From assembly GCF_900102375.1 (NCBI RefSeq), contig NZ_FNBO01000001.1, positions 510,800 to 574,799 on the forward strand: a DNA stretch of 64,000 bases, written 5' to 3'. Origin of the DNA: Halorubrum xinjiangense (GTDB lineage Archaea > Halobacteriota > Halobacteria > Halobacteriales > Haloferacaceae). The notes beneath the pieces were generated by a model. That model was not told where the DNA came from. It saw only the letters and a list, made by a program, of their open reading frames with translations, and ran no database searches. The position numbers were made by a program, and so were the translations under genes. This document shows positions 51,379-58,683 of this stretch, piece after piece (positions within the stretch are counted from its first letter, which is position 1; each line of letters opens with the position of its first letter).

Positions 51379-53147
51379 TCACGCCGGTCAGTGTGAATCT
51401 TCCAAGTGAGTTCAGATCCCTCAGAACCAACCATCACGAGTGCGTCTCTCGTGATTTCCTGACCATATCTTGGATAATAGAGTGCGTCAACGACGGAGAT
51501 GTGATCGTGTCCAGTTGGTGTAATCGAAAGGAGCTGACTACCACTTGAATCCAATATACGGAATTGATTGTTCTCCGTTTTCACACTTAGATCTGGATGG
51601 AGATGTAATCGGCTTCGAACTGGAGATCGATCAGTATCGATACGATCAGTAACAATCCAAGTGTTTTGGCTCAATCTAATATCACGGTAGTGATGATATC
51701 GAGGACAGCCAACCGTGTTAACTGAATACGCGATCTCGAAGTGATTCGTTGCCTCGTTAAACGAAACCCTCGGATCGACGGTTCCCCACATCCAGAAAGA
51801 CGATGCCATCCGAATTGGCTCTTGCTCATCGACTTGGACAGTGTTGTGACTCTGGATACTGCGAGCACGCTGGCGATGAGGCCCAGCAGAATATTCAAAC
51901 ACGCCTGTATCGGTAAGGACTCGCTGGTTACCGATCCATAAACAGACCTGTCCCGGATGAATATGAGCATGGCCAGGGAGATGTGGGATCGCCACTTCGT
52001 GTCCAGCAACGAGCATCCGGTCATCATCGGTTCCGAGCCAATAATACCCGGAATCAGTTAGTGAAGAGAATAGGTGGTTACCTGCCCGTTTTTGAACTAG
52101 ATCTAAAACAGGGATCGATCGGGCATACTGTAGGATCGATGAAAGTGGAAGCGCTTCATCAAATACAGAGTCATTCAGTAGTGGGATCTGGTTATCTGGT
52201 GGTTGGAGGTGTTCCACAAATCGAACACCATCTGCCGCCGTTTCTCGAATAATTCGAGAGCCCTCATTTAACTGTTCTAACAGATCTACAGCAGTCAGAA
52301 ATCGCTGGCAGACTATCAAGTGATACATCGGGCTGCGTTCAATATGCCCTCCGTCTTCGAAGAACTGGTTCTTAGCAGTCTGTTCAAATATCCGGACACC
52401 GAGTTGTCGCCACGTTTTCTCCTGAAAGTAGGTTCCTGCCACAACAAGACCCGCAGCGTTCTCGATAAGATGATTCCCTCCCACACCATATTCGACATTA
52501 TCAGCAAGGAACTGTGCGTTCTTATGAATGAACCGGTTGATCTTCTCTCGAAACTCCTCGTCAAGGTGTTCTTCAAACAGAGTGACGTATCGAGTCCAGT
52601 TCAGTATTCGGAGAGAGACAGAGTGTGGCATCCAGTATCGACGCAGATAGCGGGTGTCAGATGCAATAGGGTGGTCACCCATCCAATCATCGAGCCATGC
52701 TTGATGAACTCCGAAATCGCTATTAGGAATCTCAGAGGGATGATAAGAGGACAACCAGATCGGCTTGAGATGTTCGAATCCCCAGCACTTGAGTTGCCAG
52801 TGAGATGATTGGTCTAACACCGCAGGTGCGTCTACCGATATAGACCGTCCATCTTCGAATGAGATCGTTTTATTGAGAAACGAAATATCACCACCGATGG
52901 TTGCTTCCATCTGTCTTTGAAAACTTTCACGCTTGTCAGAAGTACTCTCTTGGATCCGGATCGTATTCTTTCGTATCGCTTCAGAACAAACTGTGAACTC
53001 GTCAGGGATAGATTTCTCATATCGGCGATCAACATCAACTGGCAATCGAGGGAAAACCGCAGATTTGATCGTGCGAGTCGCGATTCCGAAAAGCTGTCTC
53101 GGTTGTTTGTTGAGTGCGGTCCCGGTGAGCGTCAAGTAATCCGTCAT
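51375..53147 (-). CDS. Heparinase II/III-like polysaccharide lyase family protein
   Basis: 590 residues from ATG 53147 (MTDYLTLTGTALNKQ); an upstream ATG would overlap wecC and adds non-conserved sequence. The N-terminal alpha/alpha toroid lies about 120-360, with VGGNHLIENAAGL. The C-terminal beta domain has LPGHAHIHPGQVCLWIGNQRVLTDTGVFEYS and RSIQSHNTVQVDEQ, the His-rich signature. No signal peptide, so it would act inside or be exported differently; many bacterial glycan loci have such genes beside wecB/C-type enzymes. Lies 10 bp after wecC, in the same operon. Confidence 0.83.
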   Translation of the reverse strand: MTDYLTLTGTALNKQPRQLFGIATRTIKSAVFPRLPVDVDRRYEKSIPDEFTVCSEAIRKNTIRIQESTSDKRESFQRQMEATIGGDISFLNKTISFEDGRSISVDAPAVLDQSSHWQLKCWGFEHLKPIWLSSYHPSEIPNSDFGVHQAWLDDWMGDHPIASDTRYLRRYWMPHSVSLRILNWTRYVTLFEEHLDEEFREKINRFIHKNAQFLADNVEYGVGGNHLIENAAGLVVAGTYFQEKTWRQLGVRIFEQTAKNQFFEDGGHIERSPMYHLIVCQRFLTAVDLLEQLNEGSRIIRETAADGVRFVEHLQPPDNQIPLLNDSVFDEALPLSSILQYARSIPVLDLVQKRAGNHLFSSLTDSGYYWLGTDDDRMLVAGHEVAIPHLPGHAHIHPGQVCLWIGNQRVLTDTGVFEYSAGPHRQRARSIQSHNTVQVDEQEPIRMASSFWMWGTVDPRVSFNEATNHFEIAYSVNTVGCPRYHHYRDIRLSQNTWIVTDRIDTDRSPVRSRLHLHPDLSVKTENNQFRILDSSGSQLLSITPTGHDHISVVDALYYPRYGQEITRDALVMVGSEGSELTWKIHTDRRD

Positions 53148-53157
53148 CGTACACCAA

Positions 53158-54420
53158 CTACACTTGATACATGTCGAACCCAGCTGTTTCCCACCGATCT
53201 TCATCCAACATAGCCCGCGTGTCGACGATCACGTTACCGCGCATGTGATTGACGAACATCTTCGGAGAGAGTGCGCCGTATTCGGGGTGGTCCGTCGCCA
53301 GTACGGCGGCATCGACCTTATCGAGGCACTCCTCAACCGACGAGAGTTCGTAGTCGATGTCATCGCTGTCCACGTACGGGTCCGTCAATCGAAGTTCGTC
53401 GATACCTCTCTCCAACAACCCCTCGGCGATCACGAACGACGGGGTTTCTCGAACGTCGGACACCCCGCCCTTGTAGGCGACGCCAAGTAGCGCCACCTTC
53501 ACTCCTTCTAGGTCACCGAGTGCCGCCGAGAGCAGTTCGATCACGAACTCCGGCATCCCGTCGTTGACCCGGCGAGCCGTCTCGATCAGCATCGGGATGT
53601 CGTTGTTGTGATTCAAGAACAACGGATCGATCGGAATACAGTGACCGCCGACGCCCGGACCCGGACGCAGGATCTCCACTCGCGGGTGTTTATTAGCCAT
53701 CGCGATCGCTCCCCGTGAGTCGATCTCAAACTCGTGAGCCAGCTTCGCGATTTCGTTCGCGAACGCGATGTTCGTGTCCCGGTAGGCATTCTGGATCAGT
53801 TTCACGAACTCTGCCGTCGTGGCGTCGGCCGTCCTGATGTCGCCGGAGACGAACGAGTCGTACAGCGCGACGATCCGGTCGGTCGGCTGTCCCCCAACCG
53901 TGCCGATGATCCGGTCGTTCTCCCGTAGCTCTGTGAGAGTATTTCCGGGAAGTACCGTCTCTGGACTGTATCCGAGAGTAATTTCCTCGCTCGCGGAGAA
54001 TCCCGATGCCTCGATCACATCCCGCAATCGACCCGCGGTCGTCCCAGGCGGGACTGTAGACGAGAGGATCACCGTATCATCCTCCCGAAGCTGTTCCGCG
54101 ACCGCCTCACCAGCCGCCTCAACGTAGGAAAGGTCCGTGCGGTCGAGATTCTTGTCATACGGCGTCGGGACGCAGATGATATGAAACTCCGCGTCCTGCG
54201 GTTCTGAGACAATTGTCAACCCGTCCTCAAGCGCGCGCCTCACGAACCGGTCAAGATCTGGCTCCTCGATATCGAAGGAACCCTGCTTGAGATCAGACCG
54301 GTGTGCCGGGTCAGCATCGAACCCGTACACTTCGTAGCCGGAGTTTGCGAGGACTGCGGCCGTTGGAAGGCCGACGTATCCAAGCCCGTGGACACAGATG
54401 CGTGGGTCTGTCTCAGTCAT
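53158..54420 (-). CDS. wecC: UDP-N-acetyl-D-mannosaminuronate dehydrogenase
   Basis: 420 residues. NAD site GLGYVGLPTAAVLANSG; catalytic Cys near residue 260 in GVGGHCIPIDP; C-terminal KVALLGVAYKGGVSDVRETP and VDAAVLATDHPEY. It oxidises UDP-ManNAc to UDP-ManNAcA with two NAD. The start overlaps the wecB stop by 4 bp, so substrate supply and oxidation are coupled. Confidence 0.92.
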   Translation of the reverse strand: MTETDPRICVHGLGYVGLPTAAVLANSGYEVYGFDADPAHRSDLKQGSFDIEEPDLDRFVRRALEDGLTIVSEPQDAEFHIICVPTPYDKNLDRTDLSYVEAAGEAVAEQLREDDTVILSSTVPPGTTAGRLRDVIEASGFSASEEITLGYSPETVLPGNTLTELRENDRIIGTVGGQPTDRIVALYDSFVSGDIRTADATTAEFVKLIQNAYRDTNIAFANEIAKLAHEFEIDSRGAIAMANKHPRVEILRPGPGVGGHCIPIDPLFLNHNNDIPMLIETARRVNDGMPEFVIELLSAALGDLEGVKVALLGVAYKGGVSDVRETPSFVIAEGLLERGIDELRLTDPYVDSDDIDYELSSVEECLDKVDAAVLATDHPEYGALSPKMFVNHMRGNVIVDTRAMLDEDRWETAGFDMYQV

Positions 54421-55499
54421 TCGTATTCAAGCGTATCGAGGATCCGGTCAGCGGCTGTGCCGTCCCCAAATGGGTTCTCCCAGTTTCGTTTCTTCATCAG
54501 CATCTCGTGGACACCGTCAGCGACGTCGCCCGGATCCACGCCCACAACTAAATTCGCTCCGACATCAACAGTTTCGGGTCGCTCCGTATTGTTGCGTAGC
54601 GTTACACAAGGCGTCCGAAGGATACAGCTTTCCTCTTGAACACCACCCGAGTCAGTGAACACGATCGTCGCCTCGTCCTCCAACACGAGGAAATCGAGAA
54701 AGTCCTGCGGGTCCACTAACTGAATGGAATCAGGGACATCGATCCCAAATTCAGAGATTTGCTTTTCCGCTCGGGGGTGAATCGGATACACGACCGAAAG
54801 ATCGTGCTCGTCGGCAGCCTGCGCCACACTATCGAGCAACCGCTCGAATCGTTCCCTGTCGTCAACGTTCTCCGCTCGGTGAGCAGTCAACAGCGCGAAC
54901 CGCTCGTCGAGATTCAGCTCAGACAGGACGCTGCTACGTTCGTGAGCGATCTCGACGTTCTGTTGAACCGCGTCGACGATCGTGTTGCCGGTGACGGTGA
55001 TCCACTCGTCGGGGAGTCCCTCCTGACGCAACTGATCCCGTGAGGTGTCGGTCGGCGCGAACAGGTGATCGGCGGCGTGATCGGATACTCGCCGGTTGAT
55101 CTCCTCAGGCATGTCCCGATCGAAGCTCCGGAGCCCTGCCTCCACGTGGCCGACCTCGATGCCCTCCATCTTCGTCGCTGCGATGGTTCCAGCGAGGACA
55201 GAGTTGGTATCTCCCTGAACGATCACGACATTGGGACGCTCCGATTCCAAGACGGATTCGACCTCGGCGATCATCTTCCCGGTCTGCTCTCCGTGGCTGC
55301 TCGATCCGACCGCCAAGTTGTAATCTGGCGTCGGGAGATCGAGTTGCTCGAAGAACACCGAGTCGAGTTCCTCAGAGTAGTGCTGGCCAGTGTGGACGAT
55401 CGAGAACGACACGTCCCGTCGTTGGCAGGCACGAATGACAGGAGAGAGCTTGATTATCTCCGGTCGTGTTCCCAAGACGAAACTGAGCGTAGAGGACAT
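54417..55499 (-). CDS. wecB: UDP-N-acetylglucosamine 2-epimerase, non-hydrolysing
   Basis: 360 residues. FVLGTRPEIIKLSPVI, VQGDTNSVLAG, HVEAGLRSFDRDMPEEINRR and TDSGGVQEESCILRTPCVTLRN are the diagnostic blocks, including the His and Glu residues of the active site. It converts UDP-GlcNAc to UDP-ManNAc for WecC. In the operon a WbuB-like glycosyltransferase gene precedes it by 56 bp. Confidence 0.94.
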   Translation of the reverse strand: MSSTLSFVLGTRPEIIKLSPVIRACQRRDVSFSIVHTGQHYSEELDSVFFEQLDLPTPDYNLAVGSSSHGEQTGKMIAEVESVLESERPNVVIVQGDTNSVLAGTIAATKMEGIEVGHVEAGLRSFDRDMPEEINRRVSDHAADHLFAPTDTSRDQLRQEGLPDEWITVTGNTIVDAVQQNVEIAHERSSVLSELNLDERFALLTAHRAENVDDRERFERLLDSVAQAADEHDLSVVYPIHPRAEKQISEFGIDVPDSIQLVDPQDFLDFLVLEDEATIVFTDSGGVQEESCILRTPCVTLRNNTERPETVDVGANLVVGVDPGDVADGVHEMLMKKRNWENPFGDGTAADRILDTLEYE

Positions 55500-55555
55500 C
55501 GTGTGAATCTGTTGTATGGATAAATCCGGAGGTCGAATTTAAAAGCTCGTATTCG

Positions 55556-56779
55556 CTACTCGTCGAAACGATCCCCACGTTCGGTGATTGTTTCGAGATA
55601 CTCCCCGCTGATAGAGTCCCAGTCGAAATACGCGTTGACGTACTCGCGTCCCGACGCCGCGAAGGCTTTCCACTCCTCAGGGTCATCGCGGAGTCGCCTG
55701 ATTGCCGAGACCAGTTCCTCGTTGTTGTCGGGCTCGATGGCGATCCCGGCGTCGGCGTCCATGAGGATGCGTTTCGCCTCACCTCGAACGCCGAGGATCA
55801 CCGGAAGTCCTGCCGCCATCGACTCCAAGAGCTTCGAAGGGATCACCGTCTCGAATATATCGCGAGGCTTCAGATGGACGAGAGCAACGTCCGACTCGCG
55901 AAGGATGTAGGGAACCTCCTCTTTCGGTCGTCGGCCGGTGAACGTCACGTTGTCCAGATCGGCTGCTTGTGCTTCCAACACGTCACGCTCGGCCCCATCA
56001 CCGACGATCACGAACTGAACGTCGTCAAGTCCCGGAGCCGCCTCCAACACGATCGACAGACCGTGTGCCAGCCCGATCGTTCCGACGTACGAGATCGTGA
56101 ATTCGTCGTCGAGATCGTTCAGAACTGGCGAGCCGTCTCCCTCGACATCGTAAAACGCCAAGTCGATTCCGTTCGGATGGAACGCGATCTTCGATCGATC
56201 GACGCCACAGTCCACGATGGGCTCGATGAATGCCTTCGATACGACGATGAGATGGTCCGAACGCTGATAGAGGAACGTCACTGTACGCTCGAGCAACCAG
56301 ATCACGAGCTTGTTGTCGAAGTCGCTGACTGCGAGGATAGATTCAGGCCACAGGTCGCGAACCTCAAACACGAATGTCGCTCGCTTAACCCGCGCAATAA
56401 CCCAGGCAGAGATACCCGTGAGCGGTTGCGGCGACGTCGCAATTACGACCGACGGCGAAACGTGTCGAAGTCCAACAACCATCGAGATGAGCATGAACCA
56501 GACGAACTTCAAGCTGCGACGAAGGAGGTTCCCACTAGGCGACGTGATCGTTTTCGTATAGAATACGTCCACGCCATCCCGCTTCTCGTGTCGCAACCAC
56601 TGGTTATCGTACCCATCATAGATCTCCCCTTCCGGATAGTCCGGCGCAGAGGTCAACACGGTCACAGATGCCTCCTCCGACCACCGCTTGGACAGTTCGT
56701 CCCATCTCGTCTGGGAGGCCCCCGTCTCAGGTGGGAAGTACTGCGTTACGACGAGGATCGAATCGGATTCGTCCGTCAT
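55556..56779 (-). CDS. WbuB-like glycosyltransferase (GT4)
   Basis: 407 residues. YFPPETGASQTRWDELSKRW and TSAPDYPEGEIYDGY are typical of WbuB/WcaI-type enzymes that add amino sugars; VFEVRDLWPESI and the donor half SYVGTIGLAHGL, LKPRDIFETVIPSKLLESMAAGLPVI contain the Ex7E-like motif. One hydrophobic hairpin near 83-110 may bind the membrane. It starts the wecB-wecC-heparinase run and overlaps a truncated gene by 4 bp. Confidence 0.87.
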   Translation of the reverse strand: MTDESDSILVVTQYFPPETGASQTRWDELSKRWSEEASVTVLTSAPDYPEGEIYDGYDNQWLRHEKRDGVDVFYTKTITSPSGNLLRRSLKFVWFMLISMVVGLRHVSPSVVIATSPQPLTGISAWVIARVKRATFVFEVRDLWPESILAVSDFDNKLVIWLLERTVTFLYQRSDHLIVVSKAFIEPIVDCGVDRSKIAFHPNGIDLAFYDVEGDGSPVLNDLDDEFTISYVGTIGLAHGLSIVLEAAPGLDDVQFVIVGDGAERDVLEAQAADLDNVTFTGRRPKEEVPYILRESDVALVHLKPRDIFETVIPSKLLESMAAGLPVILGVRGEAKRILMDADAGIAIEPDNNEELVSAIRRLRDDPEEWKAFAASGREYVNAYFDWDSISGEYLETITERGDRFDE

Positions 56780-56967
56780 TCTTGTAGACTACTGTCGTTT
56801 CGATCTTGGAGTGACTTGATCCTCGGCAACGACTCGTCCGCACGCGTCGTGAGCACGGTCACGTCGTGATCCATTCCGGCCTGGTCTCTCAACATCGCGT
56901 GGACGTGGTAGTCTCCCCTGCCCTTCGTGTCGGGACAGATCCACGGCGCGACCTGGAGGATTCGCAT
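56776..56967 (-). pseudogene. 5' fragment of a GT4 glycosyltransferase gene
   Basis: 63 residues from ATG 56967 begin like a GT4 enzyme (MRILQVAPWICPDTKGRGDY, then MDHDVTVLTTRADES) and stop at TGA after SSLQE. The acceptor domain is not completed. The stop overlaps the start of the intact WbuB-like gene (ATGA), so a deletion may have fused the two. Possibly still translated as a leader. Confidence 0.7.
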
Positions 56968-57029
56968 TATCGACTCGTACCCGACGCCAGCAAACAAACG
57001 TACCGGTTCGGGTTAGTCACGAATCTTGT

Positions 57030-57071
57030 TTAACCAACAACCGCTCTCGGATGGAGTCCGCTGTTGGTTAA
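57030..57071. repeat. 10-bp perfect inverted repeat at the island boundary
   Basis: TTAACCAACA at 57030-57039 and TGTTGGTTAA at 57062-57071 with a 22-bp loop. It lies 63 bp upstream of the truncated glycosyltransferase start and at the edge of the accessory operon. Could be an operator, an RNA hairpin or a trace of a mobile end. Confidence 0.6.
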
Positions 57072-57121
57072 GTAAAATATGATGACGTGGAGTAATTCAC
57101 GCCGATTCAGAAAGTCGCCGC

Positions 57122-57442
57122 TCAGCTGTCAGTAACAGCGTCACCAGTAGAACCATCGTGAGTATCCTCATCAGTCTCTTCATCGATATACTGCCAATCT
57201 TCAGTGTCCAAACGTCCTTCAAGATATAACTCGCCGTCGTCAGTAATCACATAGACACCATTTCCAAGATGATCAACTAATCCCTTTTCGGCTAATTTCT
57301 TACATCTCCGATCCACCTGTTGGCGTGAATATCGGATCGGGCCTTCTCGCTTCATTTTGGTGGGAGAACCGGATTTATGTTCAGTTAGATACTCTAGGAT
57401 ACGATCATCTGCCGCAGTCATCCAACTACCCGCATATCTCAT
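57122..57442 (-). CDS. Winged-helix regulator (phiH1-repressor-like)
   Basis: 106 residues from ATG 57442 (MRYAGSWMTAADDRILEYL), the usual N-terminus; MTAADDR seven codons later is also possible. HTH elements: SPTKMKREGPIRYSRQQVDRR and CKKLAEKGLVDHLGNGVYVITDDGELYL. This family is common on haloarchaeal plasmids and viruses. It is divergent from the zinc-finger operon and probably controls it. Confidence 0.82.
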   Translation of the reverse strand: MRYAGSWMTAADDRILEYLTEHKSGSPTKMKREGPIRYSRQQVDRRCKKLAEKGLVDHLGNGVYVITDDGELYLEGRLDTEDWQYIDEETDEDTHDGSTGDAVTDS

Positions 57443-57602
57443 AGGGCACTCTGTTGTTCCAAGGTCTATATTACGGTCGGATCGCACCCCTAATAGTTTG
57501 TAGCTATTTAGATAGACTCCGTAATATTGATAAGACAAGAGCGTATGTGTCTATTCACGGAACCCGAGTGACGAACCCTCGGCTCATGAGAAAGTGTAGA
57601 AA

Positions 57603-57661
57603 CCCCGGCCGCGGTGTTGTAGCACCCGGCCGGGACGGGTTCTGTGCGCGATCACAGAACC
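57603..57661 (+). promoter_or_regulatory. Two tandem hairpins immediately before the accessory operon
   Basis: Hairpin 1: CCCGGCC...GGCCGGG, with an inner GGTG...CACC (57603-57634). Hairpin 2: GGTTCTGTG-CGCGAT-CACAGAACC, a perfect 9-bp stem (57638-57661) that ends directly against the ATG at 57662. Hairpin 2 would hide the ribosome entry site. A further GGGCTTAAGCCC palindrome lies just inside the gene. Possible RNA control element or element-end structure. Confidence 0.55.
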
Positions 57662-57853
57662 ATGCTAATGCTGGCAACTGCGGGGCTTAAGCCCTGCGAG
57701 ACGACTGACGGATCGAACAGTAACAACTCCGGCTGTAGTTTGTGTCCCAACTCAGCCGACGGCTACGACGCTACCTTCGACGGCCCACTCTGTACACCGT
57801 GCGCTGCGACACGCAGCGTCGACGAAGACACCGTGGAGGACCACAATGTCTAG
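57662..57853 (+). CDS. Small zinc-finger protein, first gene of accessory operon
   Basis: 63 residues from ATG 57662. SGCSLCPNSADGYDATFDG and PLCTPCAA give a CxxC-(about 16)-CxxC zinc site; similar small proteins occur in haloarchaeal plasmid and virus operons. Its stop overlaps the start of the next gene by 8 bp. Confidence 0.6.
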   Translation: MLMLATAGLKPCETTDGSNSNNSGCSLCPNSADGYDATFDGPLCTPCAATRSVDEDTVEDHNV

Positions 57854-58163
57854 CTCCGGCGAGAACGACGATATCTCGCTTGCCGGTCTCTCAGCCACCC
57901 ATCGCGACCTGCTCTGGGTACTCTCTCAGACTGGCCCCAGCGAGAGCGGTCCACTCTACCACGCACTCACCGACTACTACACCGACGGAATCGACCAAGC
58001 CCGAGTCTGCGACGCCCTCGAGGAGCTCATCGAACGCGACCTCGTCACCAAGCAAACCCACAACACGACCGAGTACCGACTGACCGAGTCGGGCCGTCGC
58101 GCACTCTCTGCGCGCCAAGCGTGGGAAGCTGGCACTCGCAACGCTGCGGGAGAACACGAATGA
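57846..58163 (+). CDS. Winged-helix protein (PadR/MarR-like)
   Basis: 105 residues. The winged helix covers most of the chain: LSATHRDLLWVLSQTGPSES, QARVCDALEELIERDLVTKQ and the wing THNTTEYRLTESGRRAL. No ligand domain. Overlaps genes on both sides (8 bp before, 4 bp after), typical for translationally coupled accessory operons. DNA-binding presumed. Confidence 0.78.
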   Translation: MSSSGENDDISLAGLSATHRDLLWVLSQTGPSESGPLYHALTDYYTDGIDQARVCDALEELIERDLVTKQTHNTTEYRLTESGRRALSARQAWEAGTRNAAGEHE

Positions 58164-58636
58164 CGCGCCCCAGCGATCCACAAGCCGTAGATCTCTCCCA
58201 ACTTACGCGCATCTCACTCGACACCGACCACCCGATCTGTCAAGTCTGCGGCCAACCGCTCCACGAAGGCGACGACATCACCGCCTACGCCTACCGCGCG
58301 GCCGGCGAGCCCGCGTACGCGATCGGCTATGTCATGTGCGGATCGGATACCCACGAACACCCGACCGTCTTCACCCGCGGTGTTCGCGAGTACGTCCTCA
58401 CGGGCCACATCGGGACGTGTTCAAATACCCACACGCAATCCACAACGTACGTCCTTCATGATCCGACTGCGGTCGTTACGAGTCCCACGACGACCGCTGA
58501 GCCACAGATCCACCCAGACGCCCCAACACCACGAGACCCAACCCAGCCGGCACGGCAGGAGCCAACCCCACTTCTCACGGCTGTGCGAGAACACGCCCGC
58601 TCCGATGGTGGCTCCCCACACGAGGGGTCAGAGTAA
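58160..58636 (+). CDS. Zinc-binding protein (DUF8112-like)
   Basis: 158 residues from ATG 58160 (MTRPSDPQAVDLSQL), which overlaps the previous stop (ATGA). DHPICQVCGQPLHEGDDITAY forms one zinc knuckle; MCGSDTHEHP and GTCSNTH give further Cys/His ligands. The last 60 residues are Pro/Thr-rich. Haloarchaeal plasmid-borne family, function unknown. A 13-codon frame (58636-58677) lies between it and the next gene. Confidence 0.72.
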   Translation: MTRPSDPQAVDLSQLTRISLDTDHPICQVCGQPLHEGDDITAYAYRAAGEPAYAIGYVMCGSDTHEHPTVFTRGVREYVLTGHIGTCSNTHTQSTTYVLHDPTAVVTSPTTTAEPQIHPDAPTPRDPTQPARQEPTPLLTAVREHARSDGGSPHEGSE

Positions 58637-58683
58637 TGCTGGCCGATCTGATCCACCAGCCCATCACCAGCAGGTGATCGGCT

